Assembly (NCBI GenBank): GCA_963607765.1
Contig: CAVDDT010000034.1
Location: 1-64,000, forward strand
DNA from: Colivicinus sp963607765
GTDB taxonomy: Bacteria; Bacillota_I; Bacilli_A; Erysipelotrichales; Erysipelotrichaceae
Length of the DNA: 64,000 nt
Reading direction: 5' to 3'
Translations under genes and position numbers: made by a program
In this document: in pieces, positions 17,138 through 25,171 of the stretch
How the letters are laid out: every line of letters starts with the position of its first letter
How positions within the stretch are numbered: position 1 is the stretch's first letter
Notes under the pieces: model-generated
Seen by the model: the letters and a program-made list of their open reading frames with translations, nothing else
The model's database searches: none
What the model was told of the DNA's origin: nothing

Positions 17138-18106
17138 ATGAGAAGAAGACCTGGATTTGATTTTGGCGGAATATTTTTCCTATTCATTTTAATAGGAAGT
17201 TTTGGCGGCATTTTAGTTTCTGGATTACTATCTTTACTTGCGATAGTTGTTCCGGTTGGAATTATTGGCTATGCCATTTATAAATTGGTTGGAAACAAGA
17301 ATACTAGCAGTGGCAACAGTTCGGTAAATGTGAATAAGAATTATGGTGATTCGATAAGAAAGAATGTGAATAACACTTATGTTAGTAATATGAGTGTTCC
17401 TGAACTAAATAAAATCGATAAGAAACTTACATCTTATTTTAAGAATAGTGTTTCTTTGCCTGTAATTGATACTGTTTCTTTAACTACTCAATCAGGAAAG
17501 TTTACAACTGTTGATCAACTTTATTTAACTTATAAAGATGAGAAGATATGCAAACTTGCGGAATTTAAACAAAAATTTCCTGATGTTTATAAGAAGATTA
17601 TGGAATTGTTATTGGTGTTCTCTTCTAAGAGCGACGATGTCTTAAAGGCTAATGTTGAAACTAACGAAATTAAACAAGAGGATAAGCTTTCTGATGCCGA
17701 CAAGTATATCAATAAGATTGATGAATTAAATAGAGCCATTCCTCAAGAAGAGATCACAAATGGCTTGTATCAAACTTGTGATTTGTTAAAGAAGATTGAT
17801 GTTTTAAGCGAGACACATAGCGATAATAATAAGATTTCTAAGCTATATGATTATTATTTGCCTATTTTAACCGGTGCTCTTGAAAAGTATAAGAAGCTTC
17901 AGGATGCGCCTGTTCATGGCGATGAATTTAAAGAGTGTGAGGCTTCTTTGATTAAGACGATTGTGCTTATTAACGAGGCTTTAAAGACTATTTGTTCAAG
18001 CATGCAAGAAGATGATTATATGAATATTAATGCCGATATTAATACTTTGCAAAGCTTGCTTAAAAAGGATGGATATGGTGAGGATCCTTTTGGAGATAAG
18101 AAATAA
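17138..18106 (+). CDS. Membrane-anchored helical protein
   Basis: A 322-residue protein. After MRRRPGFDF, two hydrophobic segments span about residues 10-45 (FFLFILIGSFGGILV and LLSLLAIVVPVGIIGY), then a polar Ser/Asn linker and a long, mostly helical, acidic domain to the end. The Arg-rich N-terminus suggests the helical domain is cytoplasmic. I do not recognise the family. Its last base is the first base of the next gene (TAATG). It heads an operon with an AAA protein, and probably tethers that machine to the membrane. That role is inference. Confidence 0.65.
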   Translation: MRRRPGFDFGGIFFLFILIGSFGGILVSGLLSLLAIVVPVGIIGYAIYKLVGNKNTSSGNSSVNVNKNYGDSIRKNVNNTYVSNMSVPELNKIDKKLTSYFKNSVSLPVIDTVSLTTQSGKFTTVDQLYLTYKDEKICKLAEFKQKFPDVYKKIMELLLVFSSKSDDVLKANVETNEIKQEDKLSDADKYINKIDELNRAIPQEEITNGLYQTCDLLKKIDVLSETHSDNNKISKLYDYYLPILTGALEKYKKLQDAPVHGDEFKECEASLIKTIVLINEALKTICSSMQEDDYMNINADINTLQSLLKKDGYGEDPFGDKK

Positions 18107-18681
18107 TGGCTGATCAAGATATTTATAAATTAGTTGAACAATTAAATAAGAATAAAATTTCGGATAACACAAAGATTGATGAAATCTATAATTTGCTTGA
18201 TTCTTTAAAAGATGATGAGGGCAATAAAAGCGAGATTAAATTAACAACTGGTGAAGATAAGGCAGAATCTAGTGAGGATAAAAAGAGAACTACTACTTTA
18301 AGAGATTTAAAGGGTTCGGTTTTGCCTATTAAAAAACCTTCTTTTCCAAGTGAAATAAGAGCTTTTGAAAATAGGAGTGATTGTTTCTTTAATATTCTTA
18401 GTGAGGTCGATTATGGAAGCAAGAATAACGAGGATTATGTAAAGGGGCATAAGACTGCGCTTGAAAAATACTATACTGTTGTTAGAAATAATAATAAAGA
18501 TTTATATGTTGTTGAAGGACAAGTTAATGATGAACTTGCTTCTTTTGTGACTAACAAGCTTAGCAATAACTACAACAAGGGCTACTATGATGGACTTGAG
18601 TTTGTGTTAAACGCTTTATATAAGTCTAAGGATTTGATTAGCAAGAAGATATATCAGGAATTATTGAAAGAGTTGGGATAA
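18106..18681 (+). CDS. Hypothetical protein in AAA operon
   Basis: A 191-residue soluble protein. The first 70 residues are charged and low in complexity (DEGNKSEIKL, then SSEDKKRTTT), followed by a Pro-rich joint (VLPIKKPSFPSEIR) and a more ordered C-terminal domain. I do not recognise it. One-base overlaps with both neighbours (TAATG) mean tightly coupled synthesis with the membrane protein and the AAA protein, suggesting an adaptor or complex subunit; this is contextual only. Confidence 0.6.
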   Translation: MADQDIYKLVEQLNKNKISDNTKIDEIYNLLDSLKDDEGNKSEIKLTTGEDKAESSEDKKRTTTLRDLKGSVLPIKKPSFPSEIRAFENRSDCFFNILSEVDYGSKNNEDYVKGHKTALEKYYTVVRNNNKDLYVVEGQVNDELASFVTNKLSNNYNKGYYDGLEFVLNALYKSKDLISKKIYQELLKELG

Positions 18682-20654
18682 TGGATAAGAGTGAAAGAGA
18701 AAAGCTTATTGATGAGGTTTTAAATAAGAGAAGAACTTATTCTATGGATGAGTCCTTGAAGATTATTAATGATACCGAGAAGGAACTTAATCGTTTGCTT
18801 AGTGATAATAAGAAGGGCATTGATGATTTGGTTAAGGAAAACAATGATTCTAATTATTTGAGTAATTTAAAGAGCCAAATGGAAAAAGACTTTGATACTA
18901 AGATTGAGACTCCTGAAACAGTAGTAGTTGGAAAAGGTTCGAAAGAGATTTTTGATAAGATTAACGAAGAATTAAAGAAGACTATTATTGGACAAGATGA
19001 TGCTTGCGATAAGATTACTATGGCTTTTAGAAGGCCTTATGTTGTTGGTTCTAATCCTTCTTTAATTAGAAATTCTATTATCGTATATGGTAATAATGGA
19101 ACTGGCAGACATTTGCTTGTTAATACGATGGGCAAGCTTCTTTATGAAAATGGTTTAACTATTTCCAGTGAAGTAGCTATTCTTGATATGAAGAGATATC
19201 AATCGAGCAGTCAGGAAATTCTTTTCTTACAAGATTTATATGTAGCTTTAAGTGGTAGAAATCCAATTATTTTAATTGAGAACTTTAAAGAAAGTTCTTC
19301 TATTTATACAAGAATGCTTAATGAATTAGTTCTTGAGGGAAGATGTTTACTAAACCAAAGATATACTTTCGTGAATAATCAGCTTCAAGAGGCTACTAGT
19401 AAATTAAGTAAGGATGTGATTGATCATCTTGATGGCAATAATAAAACTTTAGTGTTTGTTTCTGAAGATAGTCCAAGCAAGATAATGGATATTTTTGGCA
19501 AGGCTTTTATCGAAAAGATTGAGGATAAGGTTGAGACGGTTAAATTATCTGATGATGCACTTGATAGAATTATTGATAATCTATTAAAGGATTTAGAAAC
19601 TAAAAGCGAGACTCAATTTGAGATGGATGTAGTGATTGATGATAGCTTGAAAACTTATTTGAAAGAGAATTATGAGCCTAATGATGGAATTGATTCACTT
19701 ACGCCAATTATTGATAAGATATATAACAGCTTAGTTAATATCGCTTTAAAGAATGATAATGTTGATACTTTAAAGCTTATGTATAAGGATTCTATTAAAG
19801 CTGTTTTCAATGAAAACGAAGTAGAGCTTGATATCGATGATGATAGTTCTAAGGAAAGAGAAGAGATTCAAAAAGAATTAGATGAGATAGTTGGTCTTAA
19901 AAATGTTAAGGATTATCTTTTGTCTTTAGAGAATCATATTAAGATTACTCAAATTAGAAAACAAAAGGGTTTAAAGACTTCTGAAGTTAGTAAACATATG
20001 ATTTTTACTGGCAATCCTGGTACTGGTAAGACAACCATTGCCCGTATTGTTTCACGTATGATGAAGGCTTGTGGCATCCTTAAACAAGGACAGCTTGTTG
20101 AGGTTACTCGTGCTGACTTAGTTGGCAAATATGTTGGACACACTGCTCCTTTGACAATGGATATTATAAATAGTGCACTAGGCGGTGTGTTGTTTATTGA
20201 TGAAGCATATTCATTATATAGAGGAAAAGATGATTCATTTGGTCTTGAGGCTATCGATACTTTAGTAAAGGGCATGGAAGATCATCGTGATGATTTAATT
20301 GTTATTTTGGCTGGTTATTCTAAGGAAATGGAAGAGTTTTTAACGGCTAATAGTGGGTTGAAGTCTAGATTTGCGAATATTATTCATTTCGATGATTATA
20401 CTGGCGAGGAGATGATGCTTATTTCAAAGAGCATTGCTAAGGGCAAGGGCTATGCTATTGCGGATGAGGCAATTAAGCCTTTAACTGATTACTATACAAT
20501 TATTCAGGGCAAAGATGATCCAAATAGTGGTAATGGTAGACTTGCTAGAAATAAGGTTGAAGAGGCTATTTTAAAACAATCAAAGCGTTTGCTTGATAAT
20601 CCTAATGATGATATTAGTGAATTAAAACTAGAGGATTTTGATTTAGGAGAATAA
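18681..20654 (+). CDS. Two-module AAA protein: degenerate ClpB-like plus CbxX/SpoVK-type
   Basis: A 657-residue protein with two AAA modules. The C-terminal one (about 398-640) is a CbxX/SpoVK-type ATPase: EIVGLKNVKDYL, Walker A GNPGTGKTT at 444-452, Walker B GGVLFIDEAYSLY at 501-513, and GLKSRFANI as sensor/finger region. The N-terminal one (about 100-290) follows the ClpB D2 pattern (IIGQDDACDKITMAFRRP) but has GNNGTGRH at 137-144 where Lys is needed, and ILIEN in place of the Walker B DE pair, so it should not hydrolyse ATP. Coupled by one base to the preceding gene. Substrate unknown; remodelling near the membrane is inferred from the operon. Confidence 0.8.
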   Translation: MDKSEREKLIDEVLNKRRTYSMDESLKIINDTEKELNRLLSDNKKGIDDLVKENNDSNYLSNLKSQMEKDFDTKIETPETVVVGKGSKEIFDKINEELKKTIIGQDDACDKITMAFRRPYVVGSNPSLIRNSIIVYGNNGTGRHLLVNTMGKLLYENGLTISSEVAILDMKRYQSSSQEILFLQDLYVALSGRNPIILIENFKESSSIYTRMLNELVLEGRCLLNQRYTFVNNQLQEATSKLSKDVIDHLDGNNKTLVFVSEDSPSKIMDIFGKAFIEKIEDKVETVKLSDDALDRIIDNLLKDLETKSETQFEMDVVIDDSLKTYLKENYEPNDGIDSLTPIIDKIYNSLVNIALKNDNVDTLKLMYKDSIKAVFNENEVELDIDDDSSKEREEIQKELDEIVGLKNVKDYLLSLENHIKITQIRKQKGLKTSEVSKHMIFTGNPGTGKTTIARIVSRMMKACGILKQGQLVEVTRADLVGKYVGHTAPLTMDIINSALGGVLFIDEAYSLYRGKDDSFGLEAIDTLVKGMEDHRDDLIVILAGYSKEMEEFLTANSGLKSRFANIIHFDDYTGEEMMLISKSIAKGKGYAIADEAIKPLTDYYTIIQGKDDPNSGNGRLARNKVEEAILKQSKRLLDNPNDDISELKLEDFDLGE

Positions 20655-21152
20655 ATGCGTTTAATTAAGCTTTGGGATAGTGATTTAAATAAGGCGTATC
20701 AGTTGCATCAAGAGATTGGCTTAGATGAAAATGGGTTTTCAAATAGCGCCAATGGAATTGATTTAAAAGCATTTAGGGAATATGTCTATGATAAAAAGTA
20801 TAGAGAAACAGGTGAGAGACTGCCTAATGGTTTTGTGCCTGATACAACATATGTTTTAGAGAATGATGATGGGGAATATGTTGGTGTTTTTAATTTACGT
20901 CATTATTTAAATAAGTTTTTAGAAAATGGTCCTGGGCATATTGGTTATGCGATTTCAAATAAGTATAGAAAAATGGGCTATGGCACCAAGGGCTTAGCTC
21001 TTACTTTAATTGAGGCTAAAAAATTAGGCATTGATGTGGCTTATATGAGCTGTTACAAAGATAATATTGGCAGTTTAAAGGTTCAACTTAATAATGGTGC
21101 TTATATTGATAGAGAAGATGATTTTTCTTATTATACTAAGGTTAAGCTATAA
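20655..21152 (+). CDS. GNAT family N-acetyltransferase
   Basis: A 165-residue acetyltransferase of the RimJ/RimL-like GNAT type. The acetyl-CoA-binding turn is RKMGYGTKGLAL near residue 102, preceded by the strand GHIGYAI. The target cannot be told from sequence. It starts directly at the AAA gene stop with no gap, and its own stop codon lies inside a TATAAT box that could serve the downstream phosphatase. Confidence 0.85.
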   Translation: MRLIKLWDSDLNKAYQLHQEIGLDENGFSNSANGIDLKAFREYVYDKKYRETGERLPNGFVPDTTYVLENDDGEYVGVFNLRHYLNKFLENGPGHIGYAISNKYRKMGYGTKGLALTLIEAKKLGIDVAYMSCYKDNIGSLKVQLNNGAYIDREDDFSYYTKVKL

Positions 21153-21153
21153 T
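21148..21153 (+). promoter_or_regulatory. Internal promoter -10 before PP2C gene
   Basis: TATAAT overlapping the GNAT stop codon, followed by AAAGGGAG and the phosphatase ATG at 21171. A -35 is weak (TTCTTA with a 17-base spacer). It would let the signalling genes be transcribed apart from the AAA genes. Confidence 0.4.
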
Positions 21154-21170
21154 ACTAAAGGGAGTTGTTG

Positions 21171-23054
21171 ATGGGGATTAAGGATACTGGCAAATCTATT
21201 TTAAAGTTGTTTGATAAAGAAGATGAAGTTTTTGCGGAAAATGAAACACAGGCTAATAAGCTTGTTGCTTCCTCAATGCTCCTTTTGTGCATCATTTTAA
21301 TTGTATGCATAATTCTTAATAATTTAGGCATTTTTCAAAACGATATAGATTCTTATAATACTGTTATTTCTCATAGTATTATTGAGCTTTTTATTCCGTT
21401 TATATTATGTTGTTTCTTTAAAGGACAAAAGAAATGGTTGAAGTATTTCCTATTGCTTGAGATGACGGTTGTTTTCGCAAGAATTGATTGTTCACTTGGT
21501 TATAATGTTACTTTGATAATGGCTATTCCGGTTGTTCTTTCATGTAGATATTTTTCAAGTAAGTTCACAATAGTTATTGCGGTAGTTACTGCTTTATTGT
21601 TTGGACTATCTAGTTTTGCGAATGCATACTGGGACATGGGTGTCTTTGATTTAAATTTTTATAGCTTACCTGCTGGCACAGTTTTAGATAGCAGCGTTAG
21701 TGTTATTGAGGCAATTAAAAAGATAGGCATTGATGTTCCTACTAGGGTCTATCAAATGATGGTTTTAAACTATGGGTCTAAATTGTTTGTTTTCTTTATC
21801 ATTACTGTAATTTGTGTGAGAATTGCTCAAACTGGCCATGACATGGTTTTAAAACAAAGATATGTCACTAAAAAATCAATGCGTATTGAATCTGAGCTTA
21901 ATTTAGCTACTAATATTCAAGCTCACATGCTTCCTAATATTTTTCCTGCTTTTCCAGACGACAATGAATTCGACTTATATGCAAGCATGAAACCTGCTAA
22001 GGAAGTCGGCGGCGATTTCTATGATTTTGATAAACTTGATGATACTCATTTAGCCTTAGTTATTGCGGACGTTTCGGGAAAAGGTATTCCAGCAGCGTTG
22101 TTTATGGTTATTGCCAAGACAATAATTAAAAACGAATTGCACATGGGCTATTCGCTTGAACAAGTTCTTTCTAAGGTTAATCATATGCTTTGTGAAGGCA
22201 ATACCGATGGCATGTTTGTTACTGCTTGGGTTGGTGTTTTTGATGTTGAAACGGGTATTTTAGAATATGTTAGTGCTGGACATAATCCTCCATGTGTTCT
22301 CCAAGATGGGAATTATCATTTATTAAAGAGCAAGCCTGGATTTGTTTTGGCGGGCTTAGATGGCGTTATGTATCATAGGCAATCAATCACATTAAGCCCA
22401 GGTGATAAAATATTCTTGTATACTGATGGTGTTACTGAGGCTATTGATAAAGATGAAAACATGTATGGTGATCAGCGCTTGCTTGAATATATGAATGCCC
22501 ACAAGGACTATGGTCCTAAAGAAATGATTAATGGTGTTAAAGGTGATTTAAGCAATTTTGCGCTTGGTACCGAGCAGTTTGATGATGTTACGATGTTGAT
22601 GATGGAATATAAAAAGAAAAAGGAAGTGGTTCATATGAAAGAGAAAGAGTTTAATCTTCCAGAGAATACGGTTGATGATGTTTTGAAATATATTGAGACA
22701 GAATTAAACGCTGTTAATTGTCCGATTAAGGCTCTTCAACAAATTCTTATTTGCACAGAAGAAATTTTTGTGAATATTGCTAGTTATGCTTATGCAAATA
22801 AAAATGGTAAGGTTTTATTGGCTACTTCTATTGATGAAAATAAGGCAGTTATTCAATTTAAAGATTCCGGTGTTCCATTTAATCCTCTCGAGATGAAGGA
22901 TCCTGATGTTACTTTATCCGCTAAGGAAAGAGATGTTGGCGGTCTTGGAATTTATATAGTTAAGAAGGTAATGGATGAGGTTAATTATACTTATCAAAAT
23001 GGATGTAACATTCTAACTATTGGGAAGGAATATAAAGATGGATGTGTTAGATAA
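21171..23054 (+). CDS. SpoIIE-type PP2C phosphatase fused to RsbW-type kinase
   Basis: A 627-residue membrane signalling protein. After a short cytoplasmic start there are about six membrane segments (roughly 30-215), then a PP2C/SpoIIE phosphatase domain (ADVSGKGIPAALFM, VSAGHNPP, LYTDGVTEA, FDDVTML, about 235-480), then a HATPase domain like RsbW/SpoIIAB (EEIFVNIASYAY as N box, KDSGVPFNP, DVGGLGIYIV, about 495-625). Thus the kinase and the phosphatase for a STAS protein are on one chain. I start at ATG 21171, after AAAGGGAG. It overlaps the HD-domain gene. STAS partners lie downstream. Confidence 0.9.
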   Translation: MGIKDTGKSILKLFDKEDEVFAENETQANKLVASSMLLLCIILIVCIILNNLGIFQNDIDSYNTVISHSIIELFIPFILCCFFKGQKKWLKYFLLLEMTVVFARIDCSLGYNVTLIMAIPVVLSCRYFSSKFTIVIAVVTALLFGLSSFANAYWDMGVFDLNFYSLPAGTVLDSSVSVIEAIKKIGIDVPTRVYQMMVLNYGSKLFVFFIITVICVRIAQTGHDMVLKQRYVTKKSMRIESELNLATNIQAHMLPNIFPAFPDDNEFDLYASMKPAKEVGGDFYDFDKLDDTHLALVIADVSGKGIPAALFMVIAKTIIKNELHMGYSLEQVLSKVNHMLCEGNTDGMFVTAWVGVFDVETGILEYVSAGHNPPCVLQDGNYHLLKSKPGFVLAGLDGVMYHRQSITLSPGDKIFLYTDGVTEAIDKDENMYGDQRLLEYMNAHKDYGPKEMINGVKGDLSNFALGTEQFDDVTMLMMEYKKKKEVVHMKEKEFNLPENTVDDVLKYIETELNAVNCPIKALQQILICTEEIFVNIASYAYANKNGKVLLATSIDENKAVIQFKDSGVPFNPLEMKDPDVTLSAKERDVGGLGIYIVKKVMDEVNYTYQNGCNILTIGKEYKDGCVR

Positions 23055-23613
23055 GGCTATTGAGTTTGCCACAAAAGCTCACTCTGGCCAAGTTCGTAAG
23101 CTTGCCAATACACCATATATCTTGCATCCAATGGAGGTTGCTGCTATCATTTCTACTCTTACGAGTGATAAGGAAACAATGGCTGCTGGTCTTCTACATG
23201 ATACGGTTGAGGATTGTAATATTGATCCATTAACTATTTATAAGGAATTTGGCAAAAGAGTATATGGCCTAGTATTAAGTGAGACTGAAGATAAGCTAAG
23301 TGATAGGCCTGCTAGTGAGACTTGGATGGAGCGCAAGGAAGAATCTCTTTTGATGCTTGAAAATACTAAGGATGAACATGTACGTATCTTGTGGCTTTCA
23401 GATAAGTTATCTAACATGCGTTCATTCTATCGTGAGTATCTTAAACATGGTGATGACATTTGGAATAGTCTTAATCAAAAAGATCCTTCTAAACAAGAAT
23501 GGTATTATCGCTCAATCGCGAAAAGTTTAGTTAGTTTAAAAGATAGTGCAGCATATATAGAGTATGTTGAACTTGTTGATAAAGTATTTGGAAAGGAAAA
23601 CAAACATGGATAG
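23038..23613 (+). CDS. HD-domain protein, small (p)ppGpp hydrolase-like
   Basis: A 191-residue stand-alone hydrolase domain of the RelA/SpoT type, without synthetase or regulatory domains. Conserved residues are in place: PYILHPMEVA, GLLHDTVED (the HD pair and ED), SETEDK and LSDKLSNM. Such small alarmone hydrolases remove the 3' diphosphate of (p)ppGpp. The ATG follows GGGAAGGA and overlaps the phosphatase gene by 17 bases; the next gene is overlapped by 8. Being embedded in a partner-switching operon suggests that alarmone level and switching are linked. Activity is predicted, not shown. Confidence 0.88.
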   Translation: MDVLDKAIEFATKAHSGQVRKLANTPYILHPMEVAAIISTLTSDKETMAAGLLHDTVEDCNIDPLTIYKEFGKRVYGLVLSETEDKLSDRPASETWMERKEESLLMLENTKDEHVRILWLSDKLSNMRSFYREYLKHGDDIWNSLNQKDPSKQEWYYRSIAKSLVSLKDSAAYIEYVELVDKVFGKENKHG

Positions 23614-24772
23614 TGTTAATGAGAATGGCGTACTTACTGTTTATTTAGAGGGACGTATCACGGCTGATAATTCTGCTGATGTTGGAAAAGAGATTGAGGA
23701 AATTCTTGAAAAAGAGCCTCACAATGAGCTTGTTTTCAATTGTGGCAAGCTAGAATATATTGCTAGTGCCGGACTTCGTGTAGTTCTTCGTACCAAGAAA
23801 AAAGAACCAGCTTTAAAGATGGTTGATGTTAAAAGTGAAGTATATGACATCTTTGAAATGACTGGTTTTACAGAAATGATGGATATTGAAAAGGCATATC
23901 GCGAAATTTCTGTCGATGGTTGCGAAGTAATTGGACAGGGTTCAAATGGCAAGGTATATCGAATTGATCCAGATACTATTGTCAAAGTGTTTTTTAATTC
24001 AGATGCCTTAGCTGATATTCATAGAGAAAGAGAGTTAGCTAGAACAGCGTTTGTATTGGGTATTCCCACTGCTATTTCATATGATGTAGTTAAGGTTGGC
24101 GACACTTATGGTTCAGTATTTGAACTTCTTAATGCGAATAGTTATATCAAAGAGATTATTAAAGATCCTAGTAGTATTGATAAATATATAAAGCTTTCAG
24201 TGGATTTGTTGAAGAAGATTCATGCGACTAAGGTAAAGCCTGGCGAATTGCCTGATATTAAGCTAACTGTCTTGGGATGGGTTGATTATTTAAAGGATTA
24301 TCTTCCAGAGGATAAATACAACAAGCTTAAGAAGATGGTTGAGGATGTTCCTGATACAAATACAATGATTCATGGTGATTATCATATGAAGAATTTGATG
24401 ATTCAAGATGGTGAAACACTTCTAATTGATATGGATACACTTGCACAAGGCCATCCAATATTTGAACTTGGCAGTGTATTTAATGCTTATGTTGGATTCT
24501 CAGAACTTGATCATAATAACTGCTTGGGTTTCTTGGGTATCCCATATGAACAATGTGAATATATTTGGAATAAAACACTTCCTTTATATCTTGATACTAC
24601 TGATGATAAGAGAATTAAGGAAGTTGAGAATAAGGCTAGAATAGTAGGCTATACTCGTTTAATGAGACGTACTATTAAACGATTGGGTTTTGAAAAAGCT
24701 GGCGATAGTATAGAGTTTTATAAAGAAAACTTAATGAAATTAATTGATGAAGTTGACACACTTGTGTTCTAG
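23606..24772 (+). CDS. STAS domain fused to APH-type kinase
   Basis: A 388-residue fusion. Residues 1-95 form a STAS domain of the anti-sigma-factor-antagonist type, with the phospho-acceptor region LEYIASAGLRVVL. Residues about 105-388 form an aminoglycoside-phosphotransferase-fold kinase: a Gly-rich loop IGQGSNGKVYRI, the catalytic MIHGDYHMKN (HGD-x4-N) and metal-binding LIDMDT, all intact. The kinase may phosphorylate a small molecule or a protein. The STAS part should be a substrate of the RsbW-like domain upstream. ATG 23606 follows AAAGGA. Confidence 0.88.
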   Translation: MDSVNENGVLTVYLEGRITADNSADVGKEIEEILEKEPHNELVFNCGKLEYIASAGLRVVLRTKKKEPALKMVDVKSEVYDIFEMTGFTEMMDIEKAYREISVDGCEVIGQGSNGKVYRIDPDTIVKVFFNSDALADIHRERELARTAFVLGIPTAISYDVVKVGDTYGSVFELLNANSYIKEIIKDPSSIDKYIKLSVDLLKKIHATKVKPGELPDIKLTVLGWVDYLKDYLPEDKYNKLKKMVEDVPDTNTMIHGDYHMKNLMIQDGETLLIDMDTLAQGHPIFELGSVFNAYVGFSELDHNNCLGFLGIPYEQCEYIWNKTLPLYLDTTDDKRIKEVENKARIVGYTRLMRRTIKRLGFEKAGDSIEFYKENLMKLIDEVDTLVF

Positions 24773-24784
24773 AAAGAGGATAAT

Positions 24785-25081
24785 ATGACAATTGATAATG
24801 TTAAAGATGGAGAAACACTTACTTTAAAACTTACTGGTAGACTTGATACCACTACTGCTCCTGAGCTTGAGGCTGCAGTAAATAGAGAGGTTGATGGAAT
24901 CAAGAATGTAGTGCTAGATATGGAAAAACTTGAATATGTTTCTAGTGCTGGTTTGCGTGTATTGCTTTCTATTCAAAAGAAGATGGCTGACAATGGAACA
25001 TTTGTCTTAAAGAATGTTTGTGATGAAATCAAAGAGGTACTAGATATCACTGGTTTCTCTTCATTCCTTACTATTGAGTAA
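24785..25081 (+). CDS. STAS domain anti-sigma factor antagonist
   Basis: A 98-residue, single-domain STAS protein like SpoIIAA/RsbV. The acceptor region is LEYVSSAGLRVLLS, with Ser in the conserved place. It should be phosphorylated by the HATPase domain and dephosphorylated by the PP2C domain of the 21171 protein. It shares the LEYxxSAGLRVxL core with the STAS domain of the preceding gene, consistent with duplication. Last gene of the operon. No sigma factor gene is nearby. Confidence 0.92.
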   Translation: MTIDNVKDGETLTLKLTGRLDTTTAPELEAAVNREVDGIKNVVLDMEKLEYVSSAGLRVLLSIQKKMADNGTFVLKNVCDEIKEVLDITGFSSFLTIE

Positions 25082-25093
25082 AGTTTATTAGAG

Positions 25094-25150
25094 GACTGGT
25101 CGAAAGACCATGGTCTACACTATTGGCGGGTAAGACACCCGCTTTTCTTT
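25094..25150 (+). terminator. Tandem hairpins, operon terminator
   Basis: First a TGGTC/GACCA stem capped by a GAAA tetraloop, overlapping the palindrome AGACCATGGTCT, then a G+C-rich stem GCGGGT/ACCCGC (25126-25142) with TTTTCTTTT. The second is a standard terminator; the first is an extra structured element. Confidence 0.8.
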
Positions 25151-25156
25151 TATCTT

Positions 25157-25165
25157 TGTTATAAT
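25157..25165 (+). promoter_or_regulatory. mnmE extended -10 (leaderless)
   Basis: TGTTATAAT (TGn-TATAAT), perfect in all consensus positions, ends 6 bases before the mnmE ATG. No ribosome-binding site can fit between. Confidence 0.7.
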
Positions 25166-25171
25166 AGTTTT

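Noticed and set aside
18681..19560. First AAA module as an active ATPase
   Set aside because: Walker A lacks Lys and Walker B lacks the Asp-Glu pair.
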